The notes beneath the pieces were generated by a model. The model saw only the letters and a program-made list of their open reading frames with translations, ran no database searches and had not been told where the DNA came from. Positions 15,035-23,875 of a DNA stretch of 35,560 bases are shown one piece after another. This DNA comes from Armatimonadota bacterium (GTDB lineage Bacteria; Armatimonadota; Zipacnadia; Zipacnadales; VGFC01): contig VGFC01000023.1 of the NCBI GenBank assembly GCA_016869045.1, forward strand, positions 1-35,560. The letters are read 5' to 3'. A program made the translations under genes and the position numbers. Numbering within the stretch: the first letter of the stretch is position 1; each line of letters begins with the position of its first letter.

Positions 15035-17770
15035 ATGCAGGTCACGATCAACGATCGTGTGTACGAGGCTCGGGAGGGGGAGACGATCCTGGAGGTCGCG
15101 CTCCGGAACGGGGTGCGCATCCCGAACCTGTGCTACGACCGGCGGCTGGCGCCGACGGGGCAGTGCCGGCTGTGCCTCGTCGAGATCGAGGGCGCGCGGG
15201 GCCTGCAGCCCTCGTGCTGCATGGTGGTGCGCGACGGCATGGTCATCCGCACGAGTACCGAGGAGATCGAGGACATCCGCCGGACGGTCATCAGGCTGCT
15301 GCTGACCGAGCACCCGAACGACTGCCTGCGCTGCGAGGCCAATGGCGCTTGCGCGTTGCAGGACCTGGCGTATGAGTATGGCGTGGACTTCCCGCAGAAG
15401 CCCCGTCAGCCGAAGTTCGAGGTCAACGAGCAGGACAACCCGTTCATCGTCCGCGACTACGACAAGTGCATTCTCTGCGAGCGTTGCGTGCGAATCTGCA
15501 GCGAGGTCCAGGGCGCCAACGCGCTGACGGTCGCCTGTCGCGGGTCGGAGTCCGTTGTCAGTACGTTCCTCGGCGGCACGCTGATGGACTCGCCGTGCGT
15601 GCTGTGCGGGCACTGCGTCGATACGTGCCCGGTCGGTGCGCTGGTGGACAGGAAGCGCCTGGGGTGCGGACGAACCCACGACTTTGTGCGCGTGCGGACC
15701 ACCTGCTCCCACTGCGGCGTCGGCTGCGGGATGTTCCTGCTCGTCCGCCATGGCCGAATCGTCGCCGTGGAGCCCCATCATGCCAGCCCGGCCAACCGGG
15801 GCAGCCTGTGCGTGAAGGGGCGGTACGCCTACGACTTCCCGCATCACCCCGACCGACTGACCACGCCGCTGATTCGCCGCAACGGGGAGCTTCAGCCCGC
15901 GACCTGGGATGAGGCGCTCGAGTACGTCGCGACGCGCATGAAGCAGACTCTCGCCGAGAGCGGGCCGGGCGCCTTCGCCGGGTGGTGCTCCTCGTGTTGC
16001 ACGAACGAGTCGAACTACCTCTTCATGAAGTTCATGCGCGCAGTGATTGGCACGAACACGGTCGATAACTGCGCAAGGAACTGTCACGCTCCCACGGTCG
16101 CCGGTCTGGCGACCACGCTCGGAGCCGGCGCGATGACCAACTCGATCGCCGAGCTCCAGAACGCCCCGTGCATCCTCGCGATCGGGACGAACATGACGGA
16201 GACGCATCCGGTGCTCGCCCTCCGCGTGCGCAAGGCCGTGCAGCAGGGCGCGAAGCTGATCGTGGCCGACCCGCGCCGCACCGAGCTGGCCGACTTGGCG
16301 ACGACGTACCTCCCCCTGCGCGTCGGCACGGACATCCCGCTGCTCAATGGGATGATGCACGTCATCATCAAGGAGGGGCTCTGCCACGAGCAGTTCGCGA
16401 CGGAGCGCTGCGAGGGCTTGGAGGAGCTGAAGGCGGTCGTCGCCGAGTACCCGCCGGAGCGCGTGGCGGAGATCACCGGCATCCCGGCCGAGGACATCAT
16501 CAACGCTGCTCGGGAGTTCGGCGAAGCCGAGCGCGCGGCGATCTGCTACACGATGGGCATCACGCAGCACGCCTGCGGCACGGACAACGTACAGAGCATT
16601 GCGAACCTCGCGCTGCTGACCGGCAACGTGGGCCGCGAGAACGCGGGCGTGAACCCCCTTCGCGGGCAGAGCAACGTGCAGGGCGCGTGCGACATGGGCG
16701 GCTTGCCGAACGTGCTGACCGGCTACCAGAGGATGGATGATCCGGCGGTGCAGGCGAAGTTCGGCGAGGCCTGGGGCTGCGACATGCCGGCGGAGATTGG
16801 CCTGAAGCACACCGAGGCCATCCTGAGGATGGGCGAGGGGCAGATCCGGTGCCTGTACCTCATGGGCGAGCAACCGCTGCTGACGGACGTCGATGTGAAC
16901 CACGCGCGCCACTGCCTCGAGAGGCTTGATCTCCTGGTGATGCAGGACAACTTCCCGGGCGAGACGTCGGCGCTGGCGCACGTGGTGCTGCCGGCGACAG
17001 GCTGGGGCGAGACCGACGGTACGTTCACCAATACCGAGCGCCGCGTGCAGCGCGTGCGACGGGCCGTGCTGCCGCCGGGCGAGTCGAAGCCCGATACGTG
17101 GATCATCTGCGAACTGGCGAAGCGCATGGGGAAGGACATCGGCTCGGGCAACGCCAAGGACACGTGGAACGAGATCGCGCGTCTCACGCCGACGATGGCG
17201 GGGATCAGCTACGAGCGGATCGAGAAGACCGGCCTCCAGTGGCCGTGCCGCACGCCCGCTGACCCGGGCACGAAGTTCCTGCACGCGGACCTGTGGACCG
17301 ACCGCAAGGCGAAGTTCATGCCCGTGCACCACCAGCCGCCGGCGGAACTGCCGGACGAAGAGTACCCGCTGGTGCTGACCACCGGCCGGCGCCTGTACCA
17401 CTACCACACGGGCATGAGGACGCACCACTCGCAGGGAATCGACGACGTCGCGCCCGAGGAACTGGTGGAGATGAGCCCGCAGGACGGCCAGAACCTCGGC
17501 ATCGAGGACGGCGAGATGGTGCGGGTCGTCTCCCGTCGCGGCGAGGTCACGGCGCGAGCCACCTTCACGCGGCGCTCGCCCGTCGGCACGATCTTCATGT
17601 CCTTCCACTTCCGCGAGAGCCCGACGAACGTCCTCACCAACCCCGTCCTCGACCCGAAGGCAGGCATCCCGGAGTTCAAGGCCTGCGCGGTGAGGGTCGA
17701 GAAGGTCGGTGAGACGGCTCCTACCCCCCTGCCCCCCTTCCTTCAGAAGGGGGGAGACGATAGGGGGTAG
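15035..17770 (+). CDS. Formate dehydrogenase catalytic subunit (Mo/W-bis-MGD), Cys form
   Basis: A 911-aa soluble formate dehydrogenase alpha chain oxidising formate to CO2, or the reverse. It has an N-terminal [2Fe-2S] domain (Cys 33, 44, 47, 61), a His-Cys3 cluster ('HPNDCLRCEANGAC') and two ferredoxin motifs ('CILCERCVRIC', 'CVLCGHCVDTCP'). The molybdopterin domain follows, with its own [4Fe-4S] ('CSHCGVGCGMFL'...'SLCVKG'). The active-site segment 'VDNCARNCHAPTVAGL' has Cys where E. coli FDH-H has selenocysteine, followed by the conserved His. The MGD-binding C-terminal domain ends near 'IPEFKACAVRVEKVG'. The last ~16 residues ('APTPLPPFLQKGGDDRG') and the TAG stop are encoded by the palindromic element that begins at 17719, so they are an insertion-derived tail. 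TTGAGGGA precedes ATG 15035. The start lies 46 nt after the NuoF-like gene. Confidence 0.94.
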   Translation: MQVTINDRVYEAREGETILEVALRNGVRIPNLCYDRRLAPTGQCRLCLVEIEGARGLQPSCCMVVRDGMVIRTSTEEIEDIRRTVIRLLLTEHPNDCLRCEANGACALQDLAYEYGVDFPQKPRQPKFEVNEQDNPFIVRDYDKCILCERCVRICSEVQGANALTVACRGSESVVSTFLGGTLMDSPCVLCGHCVDTCPVGALVDRKRLGCGRTHDFVRVRTTCSHCGVGCGMFLLVRHGRIVAVEPHHASPANRGSLCVKGRYAYDFPHHPDRLTTPLIRRNGELQPATWDEALEYVATRMKQTLAESGPGAFAGWCSSCCTNESNYLFMKFMRAVIGTNTVDNCARNCHAPTVAGLATTLGAGAMTNSIAELQNAPCILAIGTNMTETHPVLALRVRKAVQQGAKLIVADPRRTELADLATTYLPLRVGTDIPLLNGMMHVIIKEGLCHEQFATERCEGLEELKAVVAEYPPERVAEITGIPAEDIINAAREFGEAERAAICYTMGITQHACGTDNVQSIANLALLTGNVGRENAGVNPLRGQSNVQGACDMGGLPNVLTGYQRMDDPAVQAKFGEAWGCDMPAEIGLKHTEAILRMGEGQIRCLYLMGEQPLLTDVDVNHARHCLERLDLLVMQDNFPGETSALAHVVLPATGWGETDGTFTNTERRVQRVRRAVLPPGESKPDTWIICELAKRMGKDIGSGNAKDTWNEIARLTPTMAGISYERIEKTGLQWPCRTPADPGTKFLHADLWTDRKAKFMPVHHQPPAELPDEEYPLVLTTGRRLYHYHTGMRTHHSQGIDDVAPEELVEMSPQDGQNLGIEDGEMVRVVSRRGEVTARATFTRRSPVGTIFMSFHFRESPTNVLTNPVLDPKAGIPEFKACAVRVEKVGETAPTPLPPFLQKGGDDRG

Positions 17771-17975
17771 GACCTCCGAGGCGCAGACTCCCCCTTCCTC
17801 CGGAAGGCGGAACGCGAACCTCGTCCCCTGCCGTTCCCCCCTTCCTTCAGAAGGGGGGAGACGCTAGGGGGTAGGATCTCCGGGGCGCAGACTCCCCCTT
17901 CCTCTGGAAGACGGAACGCGAACCTCATCCCCTGCCGTTCCCCCCTTCTGAAGGAAGGGGGGCAGGGGGGTAGGA
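17719..17975. mobile_element. 257-bp element with 36-bp terminal inverted repeats and internal 104-bp tandem duplication
   Basis: Positions 17719-17754 and 17940-17975 are perfect 36-bp inverted copies (TCCTACCCCCCTGCCCCCCT inward). Between them, a 104-bp unit beginning CCCCCCTTCCTTCAGAAGGG is present twice (17732-17835 and 17836-17939) with only a handful of substitutions. Sub-palindromes such as CCCCCCTTC/GAAGGGGGG occur in each unit. No ORF of its own is credible. It resembles a MITE or a large REP-like element. It supplies the stop codon of the formate dehydrogenase gene and ends 11 nt before mtaB, so it also carries that gene's ribosome-binding region. Confidence 0.85.
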
Positions 17976-17986
17976 ACCGTTCCCCC

Positions 17987-19276
17987 ATGCGCAAGAAAGC
18001 CGCCATCACCACGCTCGGGTGCAAGCTCAACCGGTACGATAGCGAGCGCATCCGCGAGCAGCTCATGCGGCGAGGGTACGACATCGTCGAGTTCGACGAG
18101 GTCGCCGACCTGTATGTCGTCAACAGCTGCACGGTCACGGCGAAGAGCGATCGCGACGCGCGACGGCTGGCGCGGCAGGGCAAGCGCCGCAACCCTCGGT
18201 CGGTCGTCGTGCTGACCGGCTGCTACGCGGAAGTGGCGCCGGAGAAGGTCGCCGAGATCGCGGAGATCGACATCGTTCTCGGCAACACGGAGAAGGAGAC
18301 CATCGCTGCCCACGTGCCGCCGGGCTCGGACCTCGCCGAGGCTGAGGAGGAGGGCGACCCGCACGGCGAGCGGCTGATCGAGTCCTTCGCCGGGCACACG
18401 CGCGCGTTCGTGAAGGTGCAGGAGGGCTGCGACGCCCACTGCGCCTACTGCATCATCCCCCAGGCGCGCGGCCCGAGCCGGAGCGTGCCTCCCGTGCAGG
18501 TCGTCCAGCAGGTCGAGAAGCTCGTCGCCGCCGGGCATCCCGAGGTCGTGCTCATCGGCGTGCACCTTGGCTGGTACGGAGGCGACCTCCCGGAGGAGTA
18601 CGTGGACCTGGAGGAGCTAGCGCGCTGGCTGTGTGAGGTTCCCGCCCTCGGGCGCCTCCGCCTCTCCTCCATCGAGCCATGCGAAGTCGCCGAAGGCATC
18701 ATCGACCTCATCGCGCGCCACCCGCGAGTCTGCCGGCACCTGCACATCCCGCTGCAGAGCGGCTCGGACGCGATCCTGCGCTCCATGGGCCGGCCCTACG
18801 ACGCGCAGCAGTACGCCGACCTCGTCGCGAGCATCCGGGAGGCCAGCCCGCTCGCGGGGATCGGCACGGATGTGATGGTCGGCTTCCCCGGGGAGACGGA
18901 CGCGCACTTCGAGGAGACGCGGGCCTTCCTGGCCGGGTTGCCGCTGAGCTACCTGCACGTGTTCGCGTACTCACCAAGGCCCGGCACGCGCGCCGCCGAC
19001 ATGCCGGACCAGGTGCGCCCCGATCTCAAGCGCGAACGCAGCCGCGAGCTGATGAAGCTCTCCGCCGAGATGCGCCTGTCGTTCGCCGAGCAGAACCTGG
19101 GGGAGACGGTAGACGTGGTGGTGGAGGAGCCCCTCACCGAGGAGGGCTACCTCATCGGGATGAGCGACAACTACCTGCGAGTGCGCTTCGCAGCGCCAAC
19201 AGCATTGCGCGGCAGCATCGCTTCGGTGAAGCTCGCCTCGGCTGACCCGCACTCCGTCACGGGCACCCTCGCCTAG
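17987..19276 (+). CDS. mtaB: tRNA (N6-threonylcarbamoyladenosine(37)-C2)-methylthiotransferase MtaB
   Basis: A radical-SAM methylthiotransferase converting t6A37 to ms2t6A37 in ANN-decoding tRNAs. At 429 aa it has the N-terminal UPF0004 domain ('TTLGCKLNRYDSERI', 'VVNSCTVTAKSDRDARRL', 'VLTGCYAEVAPEKV') with three Cys binding one [4Fe-4S]. The radical-SAM domain has 'VQEGCDAHCAYCIIPQARG' (CxxxCxxC), 'LQSGSDAILRSMGRPY' and 'GTDVMVGFPGETDAHF', and a C-terminal TRAM-like region follows. The NKY and ARGPSRS details fit MtaB/YqeV rather than MiaB. The ATG at 17987 follows the palindromic element directly; no clear Shine-Dalgarno is seen beyond its GGGGGG tract. Its TAG stop shares the palindrome CTAG with the stop of the convergent gene at 19273. 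The name is unrelated to methanol methyltransferase MtaB. Confidence 0.93.
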   Translation: MRKKAAITTLGCKLNRYDSERIREQLMRRGYDIVEFDEVADLYVVNSCTVTAKSDRDARRLARQGKRRNPRSVVVLTGCYAEVAPEKVAEIAEIDIVLGNTEKETIAAHVPPGSDLAEAEEEGDPHGERLIESFAGHTRAFVKVQEGCDAHCAYCIIPQARGPSRSVPPVQVVQQVEKLVAAGHPEVVLIGVHLGWYGGDLPEEYVDLEELARWLCEVPALGRLRLSSIEPCEVAEGIIDLIARHPRVCRHLHIPLQSGSDAILRSMGRPYDAQQYADLVASIREASPLAGIGTDVMVGFPGETDAHFEETRAFLAGLPLSYLHVFAYSPRPGTRAADMPDQVRPDLKRERSRELMKLSAEMRLSFAEQNLGETVDVVVEEPLTEEGYLIGMSDNYLRVRFAAPTALRGSIASVKLASADPHSVTGTLA

Positions 19277-21909
19277 CCGGACGCTCTACTGCACTCCTTC
19301 CACATCGCCGCAACCGCCCGCTTCCGTTCATCCTCGGAGCCTTCGTACGAGGCCAGAACCGTCTCCAGCCCCTGCGCCAGCCGCGTCGCGGCCTCAACGT
19401 AGCTCCGGTCGGCGGCGTGCTGCGAGACGGGCGGGAGGGGCGGCAGTTGGCCCTCGGCGATCAGCCGTTCGCGCTCGTGGATCACGCGCACGTAGTCCAC
19501 GACCAACCTCGCGTGCTGCGCCTCATAGCTGTCCTCCAGCCCCGCCTGCCGCAGCCGCTCGCAGAACACGCCCCACCGCGCCCATTGCGGGCCTGCGGGT
19601 TTCTTCGCCGGTGTTGAGGCGACCAGCTTGCCGTTGAGGTAGAGCCGCAGCTCGCCGCGCGGGTCGAACGTGCCCGCGAGATGCACCCACTCGCCGGGTT
19701 TCAGCCTCGCATCGTAGGCGGCGTGCCCCTGCTCCGTGATTAGCCGCAGCGAGTTCCCCGGGCACGTGTCCAGCAGGTAGCCGTCATCCACGCCCGCCGT
19801 CACCTTGTCGATGATCCGCGCCCCCATGTCGGGTAGCTGGTCCGGGCAGATCCATGCATCGAGCGTGTAGGCGCCGCGCGGCTCCAGGCGCGAGTCGAAC
19901 GCCACTTCCAGGTAGCCCTCGCCCGTGAGGCGGACGCCCGCCTCCGTTACCTCGACCTTGCCGACCACCTTCGCGCTCAGGTCCCCGCCCGCCGCATTCG
20001 GGCAGAGGCCGTCCCGCGTCTGCCCAAGCACCCAGTCCGCGATCAGACTGGGATCGCCTGCCAGCGTGCGCGCCGGATCGGCGGCGAGTGCCGCCATCTC
20101 CTCCTCCCCCAGCGCCCGCCCCCAGATTCGTGCGCGGCCCATGAGGCCGAGGAACTGGTTCCCGCTGCCGCTGTTGGCGCCGAGGCGCAAAGGTCGTTGG
20201 TTGTCCGCCGTCAGCGCGGCATACGCCGTCAGGTCCCAGAAGGGGTCGCCCGGCGGCGGTACGGGGTCGGGAGACGCGGGCACACCTAACGGTGCCCCGG
20301 GGCGCGTCGCGCCACCGAGGCAGATGGTGACCTGCGCGAGACCGGGCGTCTCGTCATACGGCAGCCGCACGGACGCGCGATCGTGCGCTCTCCACCGCTT
20401 CCCGTTCACCCAGACCGACGTGACCTCACCGGAGCCCACCGTCGCCAGGTAGACCCGCTTGTCACCCAGACGGATCGGGAAGCGCTGCTCAAGCCGGGTG
20501 ATCGCCGGCGGAATGTGAGGGAGAAGCGTGACCCCCTCGGCGGTGTAGAGATACTCGAACAGGCCTCGGATCAACGCGGAGGGTGCGCCCCACGTGTCGT
20601 ATACGCAGTTGATCGGTTCATTGGGCTGGTAGACGTTCGCGCCGAAGTCCACCAGGTTGTTGTCCATCCGAAACGTGCGCGCGAACTTCAGGATATGCTC
20701 CATGGACCGCCGCGCATCGTCGTGCTTACCGAGCCGGTAGTACGCGAGGATCATCCGCGCTTCGCACGTCGTCCAGTGGCCGCCGTTCACCCACCGGCCG
20801 AACTCCCACAGGCCCGTAGGCGGCACGTACATGTCATCGAGCGAGGGGCAGTTGGTGATAATCACATCATGCGGGCGCAGGCCGGGGATCGAGGCGATCT
20901 TGTCATAGATGCGCGCCGCCTGCGCATCATCGACCACGCGGAACGCCACCGCGTCGTGGTTGCAGACCGCCTCGAAGTAGCCGTGCTGCTCTGCGCCGTA
21001 CACGCCGTGGCGCGTGCCGTCCGGGTCCAGGTACTTGAGGAAGTAGCCCTCATCGGTCGTGAGCGCAGGCAGGCCCTGGCGCGCCAGGCGGCGGCGCTCG
21101 TCGTAGAGGGCTGCCTGCTCCGCGCGACCGACGAGCTTCTCCAGCTCGATGAGCCGACCCAGCGCCGCGATGTAGGTGATGGAAAGCCCGGCGAGGTAGG
21201 CCTGGCCATACGTGCCGTCCGGCTTCAGCCAACCGGCGTAGCTCGGCGCCAGCAGATTCCCGGCCGGCCCTGCCAGGAAGAGGTTCGTCTTCGGATCGCG
21301 CCGACCCTCGATGAAGTTGGCGCAGCGTTCGAGCTTCGGCAGGTAACGCGCGATGGCCTCACGGTCACGGCTGATCAGCAGCAGCTCCGCCTGCAGCACG
21401 ATCCCCGCTGCGGTGAACTCCATCCCCCAGTCGTGGATGTCGATCCGGCCGTCGCCCTGCTTGTAGACGATCCAGTTCGGCGCCGCCGCGTCGCACAGGC
21501 AGCCATCCGGCGCCACCCAGTCGTGCACGCCCTTCCGCTGCCCGTCCCCCATCTGGCTGAACCAGAGGTCCTGGGCGTTCTGCAGGAACGTGGTGTACGG
21601 CTCCGTGAGGAACGGCAGCGCGCAGTAGCTCGGCCCATAGCTGTTCTGAATCCACCAGGCGCCCCACGTCGGCCCCTCCACGAAACCGTTCCATTGGGGG
21701 GCGTACAGCATGGGGATGTTCTGCAGCTCGGGATCGGGGTGGTACATCCGCGCCGCCGTCTCCAGCAGTCGCAGATACTCTACGTCCCCCTCCCCCGCGA
21801 AGTACCTCCCCTCAAACGGCTCACCGGCCGCACGTGCCGTCACTTGTGCCCCGGCTGTTGCCGCAAGGGCCGCTCCCCCCATCGCCCGCACGAACTCCCG
21901 CCTTCGCAT
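19273..21909 (-). CDS. Tat-exported six-hairpin glycosidase-like protein with LamG domain
   Basis: An 878-aa exported protein. The N-terminus 'MRRREFVRAMGGAALAATAG' is a twin-arginine signal. Residues ~40-470 look like an (alpha/alpha)6 hairpin glycosidase domain ('NGFVEGPTWGAWWIQNSYG', 'WIVYKQGDGRIDIHDWGMEF', 'EARMILAYYRLGKHDDARRS', 'NCVYDTWGAPSALIRGLFEY'), followed by a beta-sandwich ('LEQRFPIRLGDKRVYLATV'). Residues ~600-800 form a LamG/concanavalin-like domain ('GAYTLDAWICPDQLPDMGARI', 'KPGEWVHLAGTFDPRGELRL'), often a sugar-binding module. Substrate is unknown; polysaccharide debranching outside the cytoplasm is likely. It lies 57 nt downstream of leuA and may be read from the same or its own promoter. 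Its stop overlaps mtaB by 4 nt tail to tail. Confidence 0.75.
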   Translation of the reverse strand: MRRREFVRAMGGAALAATAGAQVTARAAGEPFEGRYFAGEGDVEYLRLLETAARMYHPDPELQNIPMLYAPQWNGFVEGPTWGAWWIQNSYGPSYCALPFLTEPYTTFLQNAQDLWFSQMGDGQRKGVHDWVAPDGCLCDAAAPNWIVYKQGDGRIDIHDWGMEFTAAGIVLQAELLLISRDREAIARYLPKLERCANFIEGRRDPKTNLFLAGPAGNLLAPSYAGWLKPDGTYGQAYLAGLSITYIAALGRLIELEKLVGRAEQAALYDERRRLARQGLPALTTDEGYFLKYLDPDGTRHGVYGAEQHGYFEAVCNHDAVAFRVVDDAQAARIYDKIASIPGLRPHDVIITNCPSLDDMYVPPTGLWEFGRWVNGGHWTTCEARMILAYYRLGKHDDARRSMEHILKFARTFRMDNNLVDFGANVYQPNEPINCVYDTWGAPSALIRGLFEYLYTAEGVTLLPHIPPAITRLEQRFPIRLGDKRVYLATVGSGEVTSVWVNGKRWRAHDRASVRLPYDETPGLAQVTICLGGATRPGAPLGVPASPDPVPPPGDPFWDLTAYAALTADNQRPLRLGANSGSGNQFLGLMGRARIWGRALGEEEMAALAADPARTLAGDPSLIADWVLGQTRDGLCPNAAGGDLSAKVVGKVEVTEAGVRLTGEGYLEVAFDSRLEPRGAYTLDAWICPDQLPDMGARIIDKVTAGVDDGYLLDTCPGNSLRLITEQGHAAYDARLKPGEWVHLAGTFDPRGELRLYLNGKLVASTPAKKPAGPQWARWGVFCERLRQAGLEDSYEAQHARLVVDYVRVIHERERLIAEGQLPPLPPVSQHAADRSYVEAATRLAQGLETVLASYEGSEDERKRAVAAMWKECSRASG

Positions 21910-21966
21910 GGCCTTGCCGTTCTCCTACACTCCGAAACTCCTGCTCTCCTACACTCCTGCCGTCCC

Positions 21967-23499
21967 TCACACCTCATCGATCTTCGCTTTGCGCTCGGCG
22001 ACGATGAGCTTGTTGACGCCATTCAGGTAGGCTTTCGCGCTCGCGAGCATGGTGTCCACATCCGCGCCGCGGCCGATGGCCTCGCGGTCCTCCATCACGA
22101 GGCGAATGCGCGCCTGCGCGATCGCATCCCGGCCGCGCGTGACGGCGTGGACGGAGAAGTCCTCCAGCGTGCCGCTCAGACCTGTGGCCGCATCGATGGC
22201 CGAGCAGACGGCCTCCACGGGTCCGTTCCCCACGCCCGAACCGCGCATCTCCTCCCCGTCGCGCTCCAGCGTGACCTCTGCGGTGGGCGTCGTCGTCCCG
22301 GCCACCACGTTCAGCGAGACGATGCTGTACGTGCCCGCGCTGGCGGCGCCGTTGAGCTGCATCAGGGTCGCGAGGTCCTCGTCGTGAACCTGCTTCTTGC
22401 GGTCGGCCAAGGCCAGGAAGCGCTGGTAGATGACGTCCAGCTTCTCGGGGCTCTCGACCGGGTAGCCCAGATCGTCCAGCCGCTTCTTCAGCGCGGCGCG
22501 CCCCGAACGCGGTCCGAGCGTGATGGCGCTCTCCGAGATCCCGACGTCCTGCGGGTCCATGATCTCGAAGGTCGTGCGCTCCTTGATGACGCCATCGGCG
22601 TGGATGCCCGACTCGTGGCTGAAGGCGTTGTCGCCGACGATGGCCTTGTTCGGGGCAACAAGGAAGCCGCTGAAGCTGCTCACCATGCGGCTCGTGCGCA
22701 TGATCTCGCTCGTCTCGGTGCCCACCTCGAGGCCGAAGAAGCCGCGGCGCGTCTTCAGGCCCATCACGATCTCCTCCAGCGACGCATTCCCCGCACGCTC
22801 GCCCAGCCCGTTCACCGCACACTCCACCTGCCGCGCGCCCGCGTGCACCGCCGCCAGCGAGTTGGCGGTCGAGAGGCCCAGGTCATCGTGGCAGTGGACG
22901 GAGATGATCACGGCGTCCATGCCCGGCACGTTCTCGCGCAGGTGGGTAATGAGGTCGTGCATCTCCCACGGCGTCGTGTAGCCGACGGTGTCCGGGATGT
23001 TCACCGTGGTGGCACCGGCGGCGATCGTCGCTGCAACGACCTCCACGAGGTACGGCCGATCGGTCCGCGTGGCGTCCATCGGGCTGAACTCGACATCCGC
23101 GCAGCGCGCCTTGGCGAACTCCACGGCGTGGACCGCCATCTGCAGGACCTCGTCATGGGTCTTGCGCAGCTGGTACTTCACGTGGATGTCGCTCGTGCCC
23201 ACGAAAGTGTGGATGCGGGGCCTTTCCGCCGACTGGACCGCCCGCCAGGCGGCGTCGATATCCTCCTCCCGCGCCCGCGCGAGGCCCGCAATGATCGGCC
23301 CCCGCACGGTCTGCGCGATCTCCCGGACGGCGTTGAAATCGCCCGGCGAGGAGATCGGGAAGCCCGCCTCGATCACGTCCACTTTCAGCCGCGCAAGCTG
23401 CTTGGCGAGGGTCAGCTTCTGGTCGCGGTCCATACTCGCGCCCGGCGACTGCTCGCCATCCCTCAGCGTCGTGTCGAAGATCAGCACCCGGTCTGTCAT
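21967..23499 (-). CDS. leuA: 2-isopropylmalate synthase
   Basis: Catalyses the committed step of leucine biosynthesis, condensing acetyl-CoA with 2-oxoisovalerate. The 510-aa protein has the DRE-TIM metallolyase start 'IFDTTLRDGEQSPGASM', the metal site 'VHCHDDLGLSTANSLAAV', 'QVECAVNGLGERAGNASLEE' and the linker 'FSHESGIHADGVIKERTTFE'. The C-terminal LeuA allosteric domain begins near 'GTYSIVSLNVVAGTTTPTAEV' and is the leucine feedback site. The start is ATG 23499 with AAGGAG 10 nt upstream, not the ORF-track start 23529. It is preceded by a promoter and a leucine T-box, so expression should rise when tRNA-Leu is uncharged while activity is feedback-inhibited by leucine. A homocitrate/citramalate variant is unlikely given the T-box. 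Confidence 0.95.
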   Translation of the reverse strand: MTDRVLIFDTTLRDGEQSPGASMDRDQKLTLAKQLARLKVDVIEAGFPISSPGDFNAVREIAQTVRGPIIAGLARAREEDIDAAWRAVQSAERPRIHTFVGTSDIHVKYQLRKTHDEVLQMAVHAVEFAKARCADVEFSPMDATRTDRPYLVEVVAATIAAGATTVNIPDTVGYTTPWEMHDLITHLRENVPGMDAVIISVHCHDDLGLSTANSLAAVHAGARQVECAVNGLGERAGNASLEEIVMGLKTRRGFFGLEVGTETSEIMRTSRMVSSFSGFLVAPNKAIVGDNAFSHESGIHADGVIKERTTFEIMDPQDVGISESAITLGPRSGRAALKKRLDDLGYPVESPEKLDVIYQRFLALADRKKQVHDEDLATLMQLNGAASAGTYSIVSLNVVAGTTTPTAEVTLERDGEEMRGSGVGNGPVEAVCSAIDAATGLSGTLEDFSVHAVTRGRDAIAQARIRLVMEDREAIGRGADVDTMLASAKAYLNGVNKLIVAERKAKIDEV

Positions 23500-23563
23500 A
23501 GCCTGTCGCTCCTTGCCGTCCGTTGCCATCCGCCTCTGCCGTCACCCATCACCCATCACCTAG

Positions 23564-23599
23564 CAAAAAGCCCCCGTCTCTCTGAAGAGACGGAGGCCG
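23564..23599 (-). terminator. T-box-controlled intrinsic terminator of leuA leader
   Basis: On the minus strand GCCTCCGTCTCT-TCAG-AGAGACGGGGGC is followed by TTTTT: a 12-bp stem with one U-G pair, a 4-nt loop and a U-run. It lies just after the T-box sequence, whose pairing in the antiterminator competes with this stem. Confidence 0.93.
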
Positions 23600-23869
23600 A
23601 TGGCTTCCGCGGTACCACTCTTCTTGGTCCCATCCGCCGGGACCCGCTCAGTCGGTACGAGGGCCGGACATCGCCCCGATACCGCCGCCCAGGTAACGGT
23701 GGGCGCTCCGTCGTAACCTACTGGGTCCGGCCTGCGCAGGACCGTTCGGTACGCGACTCAAGGGCGAGTTTCAGCGGTCTCGGGATGGCCGCCTCTCAGC
23801 GATAGCGGCCTCTCTGTGACCCGTCCTCCGCCTACTACTCCCTGTCACAGTCTTTGGTTGCCCAGATTG
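23570..23869 (-). ncRNA. T-box riboswitch (leucine) controlling leuA
   Basis: On the minus strand the leader has Stem I elements (GGGAGTAGTAGG, then CAGAGAGGCCGC and GCTGAGAGGCGGCC). The specifier region reads CTGAAACTCGCCCTTGAGT, matching the usual GAA-N-specifier...GAG layout and giving the codon CUC (23766-23768), i.e. leucine. The conserved T-box GAGTGGTACCGCGGAAGCC is at about 23602-23620 (core UGGUACCGCGG at 23607-23617). Its UGGU would pair with an ACCA tRNA end, consistent with the A discriminator of tRNA-Leu. A competing terminator follows. The mechanism is transcription antitermination by uncharged tRNA-Leu(GAG). The region between Stem I and the T-box (about 23627-23750) holds further GC-rich stems (Stems II/III). 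Confidence 0.95.
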
Positions 23870-23875
23870 CGCGAG

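Noticed and set aside
14933-17608. 891-aa minus-strand ORF opposite the formate dehydrogenase gene
   Set aside because: Shadow frame of a gene with full motif support; the composition (runs of VRAH, RRR, LHR) is typical of antisense translation.
17987-19276. Methanol:corrinoid methyltransferase MtaB, tempting because of the other methyltransferase genes
   Set aside because: The CxxxCxxC radical-SAM motif and UPF0004 domain identify the tRNA methylthiotransferase that happens to share the gene name.
20383-23805. 1140-aa plus-strand ORF opposite leuA and the hairpin-glycosidase gene
   Set aside because: It is the antisense shadow of two well-supported minus-strand genes and of the T-box leader. 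It is Arg/His/Val/Leu-rich with no recognisable domain; long antisense ORFs are expected at this GC content.
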